Part shown: positions 1 through 12,559 of the stretch, piece by piece
Layout of the letters: each line of letters opens with the position of its first letter
Numbering within the stretch: position 1 is the first letter of the stretch
From: Lineus longissimus
Taxonomy: Eukaryota > Nemertea > Pilidiophora > Heteronemertea > Lineidae
DNA length: 64,000 bases
Assembly: GCF_910592395.1 (NCBI RefSeq)
Contig: NC_088315.1
Location: forward strand, 13,251,808-13,315,807
Reading direction: 5' to 3'
The notes under the pieces: model-generated
Told to the model about the DNA's origin: nothing
Seen by the model: only the letters and a program-made list of their open reading frames with translations
Databases searched by the model: none
Translations under genes and position numbers: made by a program

Positions 1-504
1 AGTGTGTGTCAGAAATTATGTGATTTCCATTGCATTTGACGATCCCAAAGTTTTGAGAGTATGGCAAAATGGCAGCTGCGTCATTGGCGATTAGCGTCAA
101 GCCGGAACCTTTCGTTACAATGTGGGCTTTTAAACACAAGTTAATGGTTTATAATCACCCAGACGCTACTCATTAGGTAAACCTCCACTAAAAACACTTT
201 AATTTTTGTAAACATGTCACGAGTGCTTAAAAAGAACCATTTTTGTGATCGTTTTTCGTCGCTGTAGAAATGTACACAGTCAGAGTCAGTCAGTGTGTCA
301 ACACAACAACGGTGTTAGTATACACATGAATCTATGATACACGGAGACACGAATGTAAACATTTGCCTATTGGGTCGGAAGGAGTTCACCGTTACCGATC
401 ACTGCCCCAAGAAAGGTCATCTGAGCTGGTTGACTAAAGTAGATGATGATAATGATGAAAGTGTAGCACAGCTGTCACCAGTGCTTTTATAGTTAGGCCT
501 AGGC

Positions 505-1035
505 TATAGTCGGATTCATAAGTAAATGTCACTGACTGCCCTTTTGGGTCGCTGTGCAAAAACTATTGGGCCGATTTCTTCAAAGTTTGGTTTTTCTTGA
601 ATCTATTTTCAGGACCCAACACAATTTCCAGGTTAGAGATTTGCAAATTATAAAGAAAAAAATAGTCAACTTTGCAGCCCTTTGGCCATTTTGGGGGAAT
701 CTGGAGGGCCCGATTTTTTTTTGATGGATAGTTCTAAATGAAACTTGGCAGCTTTAAAGATACACACGAAAAAAAAATTAACCTGAACATTTCAGCAAAA
801 TGCATCCAGAAATAAGCAGTACCGAGGAGAAAATGTCAAAATCAATACACTACGTCAATGTACACACAGTACATACAAAAAAAATTATTTCCTAACCATT
901 ATTACTGAAATATGAAAATCCTCTTGGGTCCCGAAATTAGATTCAAGAAAAACCAAACTTTGAAGAAATCGGCCCAGTAGTTTTTGCGCAGCGGCCCAAA
1001 AGGGCAGTGACATTTACTTATGAATCCGACTATAG
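505..1035. repeat. MITE with about 105-bp terminal inverted repeats
   Basis: The segment begins TATAGTCGGATTCATAAG and ends with its reverse complement. The inverted arms (about 505-607 and 926-1035) match with few differences and enclose about 320 bases with no coding potential. The TATA at both tips fits a TA target duplication, as in Tc1/mariner-type MITEs. No transposase is present, so it is non-autonomous. Confidence 0.85.
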
Positions 1036-2136
1036 GGCTGTCTTGTAACTATGTTATTGTCTCAAAAATGAATACAAACTGCTACCCAGTTACTCAGTGC
1101 ATCATATTCTATACTGTGCATTCCTTGCTTCAATTGTTCTTGTATCATATTTTTCTACATTTCTCTCTAATCGCAAGCCGAGGATAAATACTCGGCCAAT
1201 GACAGCAGGTTTTACAAAATGTGAATGCGCTGTTTATTTTCAATAGTCACTGAATAGCTGAGACACATGTAAACCCGTCTTAATTGGCTAGAGAACATCT
1301 ATCAGCTTCTCCCACAAATAACGATTCACTTATTCCAACGTCAGTAACATGTGCACGCGGAAAACAATATGACTAACTCCACTTTTTCAAGACAAACCAC
1401 ACCATCCCACAACTATTGCATGATTAACCCCTAACAATGACAAGTTCTTCCTCATACTCTCCCTTTCATATCGACAGGTGAGCACAATGGCCCTGGCCAA
1501 TTCATTTACAAATCAATGTTTTTGGCTCACTGTAGGTGAGTCTATGCAACACCACAGTGTCCGTTGTCCACCAGGGTCCATCCTCCTCGTCGTTATGTGT
1601 ATCCTATTTCAAAAACAGTGGTACACTCCTAAACCGCTAGGGCTGTGAACTTGAACCTTTGTACACATGAGCCCCCAGGTCAGGTGACCACTGAATTTTG
1701 GTTCGATCTGATTCCTGACTTGGCCCCCAGGGGCAAGAAGTGGAAAGCCAAAATGTGTGATATCTCTCTTATGAGTGACTTGTTTTTGATGAAATTTTTA
1801 TGGTAGGTTCTCCTGCATAGATACATCACACACTGATTCCAACATTTTCACCCACTTCGACACCACCTATACCCTCGTGCCTTAATTATCCCACAACCTT
1901 TTTAAGTGGCATAGTATTGGACAAACTAATGGAATCCTATCATGCATAAACTAGCTTGGGGTGTTCAGGCCCGGGAGCCTTTTTCCAGCGTAGTCAGTTA
2001 TTCCCGGGCGATTTTCTGAAAAAGTGCCGATATTCTACAAAATATTAAAAATATTCTGCTCTCCTTTTCCAATTTAACTTTACACCATTGTAATCAGCTA
2101 TCCAAGCTCTTTCTGTTGATGTATAATAAGTATATA
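1036..2136. other. Non-coding stretch holding a partial family-B repeat
   Basis: No gene is recognised. About 1,477-1,900 holds a diverged copy of the family-B repeat that is arrayed at 53.7-55.2 kb: words such as GGTGAGCACAATGGCCC, GGCTCACTGTAGGTGAGTC and 'taaccgctag-ggct-tgaacttgaa' are shared. The rest is unremarkable AT-rich sequence. Confidence 0.55.
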
Positions 2137-2216
2137 CACTAGAATCCCAGATATAAGGTCTGGTGGGTTTGACCAGGCCTCAATAATAGCTCCTCCCACG
2201 AATAATACTCTTAATA

Positions 2217-2862
2217 GTGAATGAATGAATGAATGAAAAGCATTTATAGGCGGCGCCTTTCCATGAGCCTGATCAAGGTGCCACCCTGTTCAAAACCGAA
2301 AACATCATTCAGAGAAGTGCCTCTTAAAAAGCCACGTCTTTAGCTGAAGTTTGAAACTTGTGATATTTTGGCATGCCTTGACGTGGCCAGGGAGGGCGTT
2401 CCAAAGAACAGGTGCACAAGACGAGAGACTCCGGTCGCCTAGCCGAGTTCGGGTTCTTTTGACGGAGACCCGATCAAGCCCAGAATACCGCGTCTCTCGT
2501 CGGCCAGGTGCAGCACTCAAAAACCCATCGAAATATTGTGGTGCAAGACCGCTATAGATCTTATAAGCAGTCAGCGAGATCTTGTACTCGATCCTTGACC
2601 TAACAGGGAGCCAGTGCAATTGCCGAAGGGCAGGGGTTATGTGCGCAGATTTCCTAAGACGGAGGACAATCCTGGCAGCCCAGTTCTGAATACGCTGGAG
2701 TGGAGCAATGGTACTTTCAGGGAGACCATGCAGAATGCCATTATTGCAATCTAACCGGGAGCTGACCAATGCACAAACCAAACGCTCTGCGCTAGCTAAA
2801 GGGTGGATAAGTTGACAACATGAAGGGGCTGAACAAAGCCGTTGACCAATAGGCAGCAGCAA
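2217..2862 (-). pseudogene. 3' end of a CR1-like LINE (C-terminal ORF2 remnant)
   Basis: The minus-strand ORF encodes the region downstream of the reverse-transcriptase core in CR1/L2-type LINE ORF2 proteins. Diagnostic words are VSSRLDCNNGILHGLP, APLQRIQNWAARIV, HITPALRQLHWLPV, RIEYKISLTAYK and FSSC-like SCAPVLWNALP, ending LKTWLFKRHFSE. The RT catalytic domain is absent, so this is a typical 5'-truncated insertion. Just past the stop there is a short (ATTC)n run (2,217-2,236 on the minus strand), the microsatellite tail usual for CR1 3' ends. It lies about 80 bases inside the left end of the pogo-like element, so it probably inserted there later. Confidence 0.9.
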
Positions 2863-3920
2863 TGAAGTGCTGCGATCACCTGGTCACAGTCTTGAATTCT
2901 ACATGTCAACTGGCCCAGTCTAAATCTGATCAGGCTTTTTTCATTCACGCGCTGTCCTATTGTCCAAATTGCAGAATACAAAGGGGAGCTGCTGTCTTTG
3001 AATAGCGCTGCCCGTACTGGTAAACACTTTTGTGATCGGTTATGAGTTGTTATAGATCGTTGGACGTAATAGGCCTAAAACATTACAGTACAACCGTGAC
3101 CACAATGTTGATGAATCATGGTAGTCAAGTGGATTTTAATTCTCTGATGTTGTCAAGAGACATATAGGGACAATAAAACCTAGGCAAACATTTCACCCTG
3201 AAAGTTTACTTCGTGGTCATGATGACTTGAGGGACTCGCCAGTAACTTTCTCCTGCCACATTCCTGTTAGAGTCCCTTTCTCTTGGAACAAGTGCTTAGC
3301 TGCTGAGTCAGTGTGTAAATCCACATTCGCTGCGACTTCCACTAGGTTCCACTTCCACTAGCTTCCACATCTTAAGGGCTGCACATCCATAAACAGGGAG
3401 GGTATTAGTTAGTTGTTTTGGAGGGGGATTTGCCATCCCCACCCCCCTCTAACTACGCCCCTCTGAACAGACTTAGAGTGATCCATTGCACCAAGGGCAA
3501 GGGTAGGGAAAGATCCATTGCCGGCTACGCATGTCTCAGTCTCATCAAATGACTGTAAGGGGTCTCGTCAAACTATGATCTTGTGTAAGAACTGATAAGA
3601 TGCAAATGAATGGAACTTTACAACTATGAGCTGAATTTCCTGTTGGTAAAGGTTGTACACCATGTACCTCCCAAGCAAAAGGATAGCCTATGTTACTGGG
3701 TGGTTGAGTGGAGGGATCGCTCCATCCGAGGTGGGTGCTCATGGGGGGGGGGGGCATTACCAACACAAATGCTTCAGCTCCTAGTTCACACTTCTTCTGG
3801 TGCCAGTTTCTTTTCTTCACAGTTACCTGTATCATACTTTATGCGATAAAAGTTTCTAAACTTAACCCCTTCCAGGGAGAGGATGTGAAGTGAAGGTAAA
3901 GTTTTTAACACCCTAGACAT

Positions 3921-4040
3921 TGGGTGATATGAATAAAGACTAGCAAATGCTTTTATCTAAATCTCCATGTACATTTACACTAGGCCTTCCTGTACAAAAC
4001 CGGAGTAAAAGCGTTTGCTAGTCTTTATTCATATCACCCA
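3921..4040. repeat. Foldback hairpin element, 35-bp stems
   Basis: TGGGTGATATGAATAAAGAC and the bases up to 3,955 are repeated in reverse complement at 4,006-4,040 with one mismatch. The loop is about 50 bp. It is non-coding and looks like a very short MITE. It lies inside the pogo-like element, upstream (plus-strand sense) of its transposase. Confidence 0.85.
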
Positions 4041-4042
4041 TT

Positions 4043-4765
4043 GTCTGTTAACCAATAACAGAGTGCAATTGGATTACGAAGCTAAATAATTAGAAATAAG
4101 ATTTGAAATAAAAGTATAAGTTCATCTTTAAAGGTTCTAAGTCTTACAGACCAGATACATGTTCATTAAAACAATTTGTAAGAGACATGTCATTTCACCT
4201 TTGATTGTTACATGACTGCCTTAATGCAGCATAAATTAACTCTTGAGTTAAATCGCACTCAATAACAATAGGCTTCAGCAGCATGAATTAGCCGAGGTAC
4301 ATTTAGATGCACTCTGAAACGTCTAGTTATACTGTACATTTATGTGCATAAACCTTAAAGTTATACAGTCAGCATTTAGCAATATCTAGCATCTTGACTT
4401 TCAAGAAACAACTCTTAAAATCCTTGAGGCATCCTAACCAAGTAGAAAGCGGTTAATCGTCAATGCTCCACTAACATTCTCGTCTTCCAAATCTTAAAAC
4501 ATCCATGGCTATCCCTGTCATGTACATAAACATGTTGAATAGAAAATGGTTCAAATTGACAACGCCCCACTGTGCCCTGTCTTTCTTAAACAAAAACAAT
4601 ATTTGCGCTCTTAAAATCCTAAGCTACTGCAGTCAAACATAAGTGAGTAATCCTCAAGACTCCACTGAAACACTCGTTGCGGCGCTCTTAAAATCCTTAA
4701 AGCTACTGCAGTCAAACAGAAAAGCGTAATCCTCATGGTTTCAATAGGAACGTTCACATGATCAG
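4043..4765. other. Non-coding 3' part of the pogo-like element
   Basis: No gene is seen. Short degenerate duplications occur: GCTCTTAAAATCCT, AAGCTACTGCAGTCAAACA and GTAATCCTCA recur at about 4,601 and 4,681, with weaker relatives near 4,415. They look like decayed tandem units of roughly 80-100 bp. Confidence 0.5.
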
Positions 4766-6160
4766 TTACTCATCGTTACCATTCTCATCACTGTCACTGT
4801 GGGCTGGCATGTCCACAAACAACACTGCATCACCATCATTGTTATTCTCATCAGCGTCGTGGTGATCAGCGTCCACTGGCTCTGCTTCCTCTGCTGCCCC
4901 GTCCCGATCCAACAGGACCTCAAATCCACGGCGTGGTCGATCCGGTGAAACATCAGTCCAAGCGTTGCTGATGATCGCTACTACATCTCCTAGTCTGATA
5001 GGATCGCATTGGCCATCCTTGCCCGTCCTCTCCTTTTTCCACCTTTTCCAATGCCTTCTAATCTTTGACTTGAAGGAGTACATGACGGCGATATCCAAAG
5101 GCTGAGCCAGTTATGTGCAGCCTGCAGGGACGAATTGCAGGATACCCCCAAGGTTTGTTACTGCCATACCGAAGTCCTCTGACCGATGCACCCGGTATCT
5201 GTCGACAAGAAGTACAAAGTTCTCATTCTGTCTATTCTCTTCAACGTGTGGTTCAAAGATTTCTGTCATCCAGTGCAGAGCAGTTTCAAGGCGCATCCAT
5301 CCAGTTTGAGATGAGGTAACAACAACATTATCTGGAAGGTCCATTGCTTCTAGCTCTGCCAGCTGTCCGACAAACCCTCTGCGAGGAATTGTTATGTGGG
5401 CCTTGAGCTTGTCTCCCGCTCGTGAGATGCATAACGTGACTGTACATCCTAATTTGACGTTTCTTCTGGAAGTACGTACATCAATGTTCATTTCACCACG
5501 CGTGCTACATGTGTAGAGGCAAGGACAATCAAACAATACAAAAGTCTGGTCCATATTGAATAGCTCCTCTGGCCTTAGGTGATATACAACAACAAGAGCG
5601 TTTAATTCATCTCGTAGAACGGTGATGCGAGCTTGAGCATCGGCTGGGATAAGCGTGCTGTTTTTATTCTTCTTACGAAAGGAAATCCTTTTCCTCTCCT
5701 TGAAGCAATCACACCATCCCACCGACGCTTGAAAGCGCACGTGTTCTGGTCTTGTCTGGATGAGACGGTCCCTTTCTTCCTGTGGCAGATCATTCCACCA
5801 TTCGTTAAAGAGATGGGTGGCTTTCTCCTGTATCTCTAAACATGAAACTGTTAGTCCTTTGGCCCTTTCGATAAGAAACCACCCGTGTAGCATGTGTTCA
5901 ATTTCGGGCCAGTAACCATCATGATCATCCCGTAGTCTGCGGCGAGCTTTCTTGTGGTCTGTTGCAGCTTCTTCAAACTTTGCTCGTTGCGGTTCCCACT
6001 TTCGGAATGTATCGAATGGTATCCGGTAGTGTTCGGCATATTCACGAGCAGTCTGTACCGTTCCAGCAGCCAGGACATTTTCGAAGTCAGTTAGATGTTG
6101 AAGTTTTTCTTTAACTGTATAGCTTCGGCGGCGGGCAGGTAACCCACCTTCCGCCATCAT
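4766..6160 (-). pseudogene. Pogo/Tigger-like DDE transposase, one in-frame stop
   Basis: This is a Tc1/mariner-superfamily transposase of the pogo/jerky (CENP-B-like) type, which would cut and paste DNA at TA sites. From the N terminus there is an HTH region (YTVKEKLQHLTDFENVLAAG, then EYAEHYRIPFDTFRKWE), a second CENP-B-type HTH (EIQEKATHLFNEWW to VGWCDCFKERKRIS) and the DDE catalytic core. Core aspartates are visible in FNMDQTF, LLVDRYRVHRS and AQPLDIAVM. Two ORFs (6,160-5,111 and 5,098-4,766) are in the same frame and separated by a single TAA just after FVPAGCT, where the family continues directly. The C-terminal tail is Asp/Glu/Asn-rich (DADENNNDGDA). With only one visible lesion it decayed recently, or a readthrough product is possible. 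Confidence 0.88.
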
Positions 6161-6724
6161 TGAGTCTTCGATTTGTACTGATCTGTACGTCTCCTTCCAT
6201 GTAGATGTTGTTTTAAGCCCTTCCTAACTAAACGTTTTTTACCAATGAAATGGAAGTATTCATTTTACCAAAGCATGTTGCTTTAAAGTCAACGCAAAGC
6301 AATAAATCAAAGAATGAGGAATCAAACTCCTAACAATGAGGCAGCCACCACGGTGTATGCCTGATCTATAATTGGTCCAAGAAAGATGAGTAGCTATTGA
6401 TCAAGCATTGTATAGTGATCACCACCTATTGCCTAATCAATAGGATACTGTAGCCTGAAGAGTGTGTCAATCATTCATGAAGTAAAACTGGTCATTGACA
6501 TTTCCAAATTTTGACAAGGCATTCAACTTGGCTACCCATGGTGAATTAGTGTAGTATTATCATTTGAATGGCATTTCTCGGAGGAGCTATGACTTAGGCC
6601 AGGCCATGCCTACCAGACCTTATATCTGTGATTCTAGTGTATATCCTTCAATGGCACCCTGTATGTCTTGTCCAAATTTCCTGTGAAATTGTGTTATTTG
6701 AATGTTAGCGAAAGTTATCTGTTT
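6161..6724. other. No gene; right terminal part of the pogo-like element
   Basis: AT-rich, non-coding. 6,575-6,639 is the right inverted end of the pogo-like element, ending CTAGTG and followed by TA. Nothing else is recognisable. Confidence 0.5.
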
Positions 6725-7681
6725 TTATACGCCCGCTCCGGAGCGTACTATGTTATGGCACTCGGTGTCCGTCCGTCCGTCTGAGGGTCAGGCCGTCTGT
6801 CCGTTAACTTTTCATTGTCCGTGCGATTACTGAAATTCTACATCATGTATAGTCACCAAACCTGGTCTGCAGGGCACGAGTATAGACCCCAAGAAGCCTA
6901 TGGATTTGGAGTTCAAAAGGTCAAAGATCAAGGTCACGAAGACCTGTTTCCATTTTCCGCTTACCTTTCATTGTCCGCGCGATTACTGAAATTCTATATC
7001 ATGTATAGTCACCAAACCTTGTTTGCAGGGCACTAGTATAGGCTCCAAGAAGCCTATTGATTTGGAGGTCAAAAGGTCAAAGGTCAAGGTCACAAAGACC
7101 TGTTTCCATTTTCCGCCTACCTTTCATTGTCCGCGCGATTACTGAAATTCTATATCATTTATAGTCACCAAACCGGGTTTGCAGGGCACTAGTATAGGCC
7201 CAAAGAAGCCTATTGATTTGGAGGTCAAAAGGTCAAAGATCAAGGTCATGAAGACCTGTTTCCATTTTCCGCTTACCTTTCATTGTCTGCGCGATTACTG
7301 AAATTCTATATCATGTATAGTCACCAAACCTGGTTTGCAGGGCACTAGTATAGGCCCGAAGAAGACTATTGATTTGGAGGTCAAAAGGTCAAAGGTCAAG
7401 GTCACGAAGACCTCTGCTTCCATTTTCCGCTTACCTTTCATTGTCCGTGCGATTACTGAAATTCTATATCATGTATAGTCACTGTTTGCGCACCATCTAT
7501 ATCCACCAAACCTGCTTTGCAGGTAACTAATATGGGCCCAAAAAAGCCTCTTCATTAAGTTTCGAGTGTGATAACTCATTTTCTTTTCTTTTGCATGTAC
7601 TGCAGTGCATTTCCCCGGTACAATTGCAAACACACTTTTCCCCCTGACCAAACACACTTTACTCTTATGGCGGGCGTATAA
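6725..7681. mobile_element. Non-autonomous element of ~165-bp tandem repeats between TATACGCCCGC ends
   Basis: Both ends carry the same 12-bp inverted repeat: TTATACGCCCGC at 6,725 and GCGGGCGTATAA at 7,670-7,681. Between them are four full and one partial copies of a unit of about 160-165 bp. Each unit holds TTTCATTGTCCG, GCGATTACTGAAATTCTA, ATAGTCACCAAACC, TTTGCAGGGCACTAGTATAG and GGTCAAAGGTCAAGGTCA. Small ORFs in the array are repeats of repeats, not genes. The GGTCAAAGGTCA word resembles a nuclear-receptor DR1 half-site pair, but this could be coincidence of the repeat. Confidence 0.8.
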
Positions 7682-10409
7682 TGTGCTCGCTCTGCGTAGC
7701 TCTTGTTAGCCAATAAAGTCACCAGATTGTGAAAATAGTTGTATTTTGTAACTCCTAACACAACTTCAAGGGAAGAGAAACAAATCATTACTCGGGAGCG
7801 GTGCACAGACGACTCTTGGTGTCAACCATGAAATTTGGCCTGCCTGATATCAATTGCCATCTTAGTCAAATAATCCCTTACAAATGATTGAAGATGAGTA
7901 ATAACCCAATAAACCAGAAATTAACTTCTCTCCAGATAGGAATGAATAGTGGTTCCTGAATAATCCTATGTAACCGGGCAAGACTAGGCCAAGAGGGCAG
8001 AGTTTTTACTACAAAGTTTCTTGAATATTCACATCCACTCCTGGTGATACCCCTTTTTGGGCCTAATTAATTGTATGGTACATCTTCAGTTGTACAAGAA
8101 GGTATAGAAGACGTTGTAGACAAGGATAACCTGTATATCTTGCCAAGTTTCAACGTCGTCTACACAAACAGTCATGCATAGACTGATGCAACACAATGCA
8201 TGAAATATGATGTATATTAACGCAAATTTGAAAAATTTCACCTTTATGCCTTATAACTTCAAGATTATCGAGGATGGTGAAACAAATTTTTCCTACACAT
8301 CTACTCATCACCTTTAGAAAGCCAACTGTCAACTATTTCAATCTTTTATACAAAAATTGGCTGTCGTTCCGGCTTTTGTTTGAGTTTTTTGCCCTCGAAA
8401 TTTTACCTTGAGAACATGTGCAATGTCACAGGAACCAGTCTCTGTCAACTTCGTGTTGAGCTATATAAATAGCATGCGGGGCCTCCTCAGCGCGCAACTG
8501 CACATAAGAAGCTGGTATTTTCCTCAAATAATCGTCAGAGCTACCCCTTCACAAAATACCTCAGACATTTACATTTCAACAAGTAGCAATAGGGATAGAG
8601 TAGGCCCATCTGTATCCATGGTAATCGCCTGAGATTGAAGAACTAGTTTTTGGGAGTGTACAATCCCGACCTGATCACCACTGGCTAGTGAGACCTTAAT
8701 GCTCATATGCTATCTCATATGCTATCTCATATGCTATCCCCTTTTACTTCAAAATCTAAAAATATGGATTCATACAAACAGTTTGGCGTGCTACATGACA
8801 GGTTGAATAAGGATAGCTTCCAGTTATGGTTCAATAGAAATCATTGGGAAAAGCACCACTCCACCCATTCTCAAATGTGTTCAGGAAGTGGATTTTGTAT
8901 AGAGCCCATCCAGTAGTGATCATTACTGAAAGTAATTCCTAAACAAAAATCAGTAGATATAAGGTGGATTCGGGTTACGAACTGCATATCTGTCCACTGA
9001 AATAGCAAGCTGGAACCTATCATCTTTAATTTGAAAACAGATATGTTGTTTGTTTGAGGGGCTTGGCTGCACAGGGCGAACAACAAACCTTAACACATCA
9101 ACTGCCGCCTCTAACAGCTTGATTTAATGGTACCTTATACAGACATATATGAAAATATATCATTGAAATGTTCTGACACCCTGGCCAGTGACGTCATCAT
9201 GACTTCACATGGCATCATTCACAGGGCGTCATTGCCAGTGAAAGCAACAGTAGTGTCAGCAGGACTGTTTGGGAGTGAAATGAAATGAACAGAGCACCAT
9301 GCAGAACACAATTCAAGAGAAACAAAGCAACTCAATGCAGCAGCGAGGTAGAAAACGAAAAGGGCTGGAGAATGGAAGATTTGGCCATTTGATCAAACAC
9401 AAATTCAAGCTAAATTCTTTACCATGGAACAAGGACCTCAACCTTACTGAACTGAGTCCGATTTTAAAGCCGATCAGTCGAGTTGATGAGGAAACACTAC
9501 CAGCATCAAGGAGGTAAAACTTCAATGTAAATCAGAGGCTGCGTCCTGCAAATAAAAAGCAAAAGAATATCAGGTTACAGGGAGAATGTCATCATTTCAA
9601 TGGAAAAAGAAAAGAGCCTGCTGCAAGTCGTACATGAGCACGCCAAGAAATGCAGCAGTAAGATGCCACCAGAATTGACAATTGAGAGAAGGTGAGTCGT
9701 ACTGGTTTACTTTTCTCTCAACTGTAAGAGTTGCCATTAAAAGCTACCCAAGTCTGTGGCGATGACGGATGAAACTTAGAGTCGCTCTTGACCTGCTGGG
9801 TTGCAACTAAATGAGCAGCTAACTCTGGCCTGCTTGAAAAGTAGTGCTGGCATTCAGGATCTTCGACTGGCAGTGTCTGCTCTAAACAGAACTCCCCCAT
9901 GTGCGAGTACGCTCTAAAGAAAGCTAAACAAGAATTTTGAAAAGGTCATCGAAATCAACGAGGTAGCAATGAGGGAAAACCAAAGACTGCTGGCAGGATG
10001 CCCTGGACTTAGGCCAAATGCCAGTGGTTGAAGGTCAAACTGACACTGCTTTCAATAACCGATGTCAATCTGGCTATGTATGATGCCGCCACATAGTCCT
10101 TCTGTGGACTTATTGAAGAGCGACACGGTCTCGTCCTTATAGTCAGCACAGCTAATAAACTTTGCCGAAAACGAAACTGCCAGCACGAAGGAGGGTGTCA
10201 GAAAACTTACGATTCCAGCAAGACAATATCTTCATCAGAGCAAGCCTTGGCGCGGAAAACCTGCAAAAGATAGCAGACAATGGAGTGGTGTCACTTGTAT
10301 CCCTAACCAGCGATGCCAGTAGTCAATTCGACAAACTTGTCAGTGACGTAAATGCTGACCACGGTGTCTAGAACAGGGGATTAATTGACATTTTGGAAAA
10401 TCGTTGCCT
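7682..10409. other. No recognisable gene
   Basis: Scattered short ORFs lack domain similarity and coding bias. A small triplication (TCATATGCTATC three times) lies at 8,703-8,740. I see no RNA gene or transposon ends that I can support. Confidence 0.5.
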
Positions 10410-10870
10410 ATATCTATATCAATGAAATGATGTGATATAACCAGTAGTCATGTCAGTGGTAAATATTAACCATGTCAACAGGAATGATTTCATCGAAAGC
10501 TGACTTATCACATAAAAATCACATATGAAACTGTTATATTTATGCAAGTATGGTAAAAGTACAATAAGACATTTTTACTTCGGTCCAAAATAATTAACTT
10601 TTCGGCATATATTTTGGCCCATAACCACCTTACTAGAATATAACCACTTGAAATGCATGTATATTGCTGGAGGTCCATTTCAATGAAATAAATTGATAGA
10701 ACCAGCAGTGTTAGAGATAAAGGGGACTTATTTTAACAAAAACGGATATAAATGAAAAATTTAATTTTACAGGCTGTAAATAGGGGTTAAACATACTTTT
10801 ATATCGCTGACAAATAAAATCAGATATGAAACTGTTATATCATGCATGTATGGTAAAATACTATAAGATA
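10410..10870. repeat. Degenerate two-copy tandem duplication, period about 300 bp
   Basis: The words AATCACATATGAAACTGTTATAT and GTATGGTAAAA near 10,517-10,556 recur near 10,816-10,858. ATCAATGAAATGATGTGAT near 10,420 pairs with the diverged copy near 10,680. The block sits immediately left of the Tc1/mariner-like element and is probably flanking host sequence. Confidence 0.55.
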
Positions 10871-11182
10871 TGTTTGATATACAGTGCGTATCAAAAAAAG
10901 GTAATCCAAATTCAAGGTGTTAATATGCCAAGACTATTTGGTTTGACAAGCTACATGTGGTTTACTAATAAAGAGGAGATCCTCAGCATTCCATTGATAC
11001 CATTCTTGCATAATTGTGGTCTTGCATGACCGAGTAAATTGTTATTGAAAATGACGAACTCAAAACCAAAATTTCCAAGTTTGCTGAATTGAAATGAATG
11101 ATTACCAACTTCAAGTTGATTGTGTAAGAAATTTAAGCTGGTCAGTTACATCATTTTCTTCGAAGATGGGTCTCAATGTGTA

Positions 11183-11880
11183 CACTCATGGTCAAAAGTT
11201 TATGGACATCAGTTTTGCACATTTTCTCAAAAACGGCTAATCCTTTTTTACCCAAATTTTTACCAATGGTGGAGAATCTTCTTGGCTATCGAATGATTTC
11301 ATAGAGATTCTGAAAATTTTGAGATTTTTCTGATTTTTCGATATATCCTAGTAGTACCCATGTCCCCTGAATGAATGGTGATTTTTTTCTGATTTTCAGC
11401 TAAAGGAACATCTTGAAATTATAATATGAAAATTTTCATATTACCAAGTATCCACCTTTTCTCAGCAATATTAGTTGCTAGCTGTGCTAAATTGGTGCCA
11501 ATCATTATTTGGGTATGACTTCTCAATGATACAGTTGCAAAAACCCAAAAATATCAAATTATCAAAATTTTGATATTTCGATATATCTCAAAACCGAAAT
11601 GAGATTTATCCAAATTATTTTCACAGAAAGTCTTAGCAATGTGCAGGATATAATGTAGGGTAAATTTGGTTTTGAAAAACTGATTAACAAAAAAGTAAAA
11701 AAAGATGCCTCTCAAAATTATGTAATAACTTTGTTATGCAATTGGTCCTGATATCAACTATCACGTCATTCGATAGCCAAGAAGATTCTCCACCATTGGT
11801 GAAAATTTTGGTTCAATAGGATTAGCCGTTTTTGAGAAAATGTGCAAAAACTGGTGTCCATAAACTTTTGACCATGATTG
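11183..11880. repeat. 698-bp MITE with ~110-bp inverted ends and TA duplication
   Basis: The tips are CACTCATGGTCAAAAGTTTA (left) and its near-exact inverted copy ending at 11,880. TA flanks both sides (11,181-11,182 and 11,881-11,882). Inverted similarity runs over roughly 110 bp and includes CAAAAACGGCTAATCC and TTGGCTATCGAATGA. It inserted between the left inverted repeat and the transposase of the Tc1/mariner-like element. No coding capacity. Confidence 0.9.
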
Positions 11881-11928
11881 TACATGTTAAGGCCTCAATG
11901 GCAGTGTGGCAAAGACAGTTCAAGTAAG

Positions 11929-12559
11929 ATGGTTCAACTTTCAACTGAACAGAGGACTTTCGTAGTCGCAACCTTTCATCACACTGGGAGTTTGCAACAA
12001 ACCTGTGATGCTTTCTGCGAACGCTTTCCAGATCAGGAGCCCCCAGCAGCCAAAACCATTTGGGGGAATGTCACATACCAAGATCATGGCATTAGCCTCA
12101 ACCGCAACAAGGGGAATTCTGGCAGAAGACGTACTGGGCGATCCACAGTGAACATTGCAACAGTCAGGCAGCAGCTATTGAAGCATTCTCGGGACACCAG
12201 CGCAAGATGAAATGGGACGGGATTGCCTTCTGCAAAATTCAACAGAATCACGAGACTGGACCTTCACCAACATCCATATTGCATCTCATACGGCATCAAA
12301 TTACGCCCGTAGATTTTACGAGGAGGCTGGCATTTTCAAGATGGTTGATAGCTCATTGTGAAGCAGATGTCCATCTTTCTTGTGGTCTCTCATTACTGGC
12401 GATGAAGCAGCTTTCTCCATGAACGGCAAGGTCAGCATGCATAATGTTCTTGAATATGCACCAGCAGGACCCCCCCCCCCCCCCAAATTTCAATTTTGAC
12501 CTCGGCATGAGTCAACAAATGTGGACTGTTTGGGTGGGACTTGGTGGAAGTGGCCATGG
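11929..12559 (+). pseudogene. Tc1/mariner-type transposase, N-terminal part
   Basis: The N-terminal HTH region (LSTEQRTFVVATF, then CERFPDQEPPAAKTIW) is followed by a basic linker (NKGNSGRRRTGRS) and the start of the DDE core, with the first catalytic Asp in the TGDEAAF-like segment near 12,397-12,420. The frame is broken: TGA after SRDTSAR at 12,208, a frameshift near 12,300 (RHQITPVDFTRRLAFSRWL resumes in another frame), and a poly-C run at 12,469-12,485. The ORF ends at the junction with the 37.7-kb insertion; the C-terminal half is at 50,239-50,702. ATG at 11,929 is chosen because the HTH follows directly. Confidence 0.85.

Larger units (their letters stand above)
2137..6639 (-). mobile_element. 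Pogo-like DNA transposon, about 4.5 kb, with a nested CR1 tail
   Basis: The left end (CACTAGAATCCCAGATATAA, 2,137 onward) is matched in inverted orientation at 6,575-6,639, with similarity over about 60-70 bp (ATATAAGGTCTGGT and AGCTCCTCC shared). TA lies immediately outside both ends, as expected for a Tc1/mariner/pogo target duplication. The minus-strand transposase at 4,766-6,160 lies inside. A CR1 LINE tail (2,217-2,862) and a hairpin MITE (3,921-4,040) are secondary insertions. Pairing these ends with this transposase is inferred from position. Confidence 0.65.

Noticed and set aside
6815-7036. ORF within the 165-bp repeat array
   Set aside because: The ORF simply repeats the unit in one frame and has no codon bias or domain.
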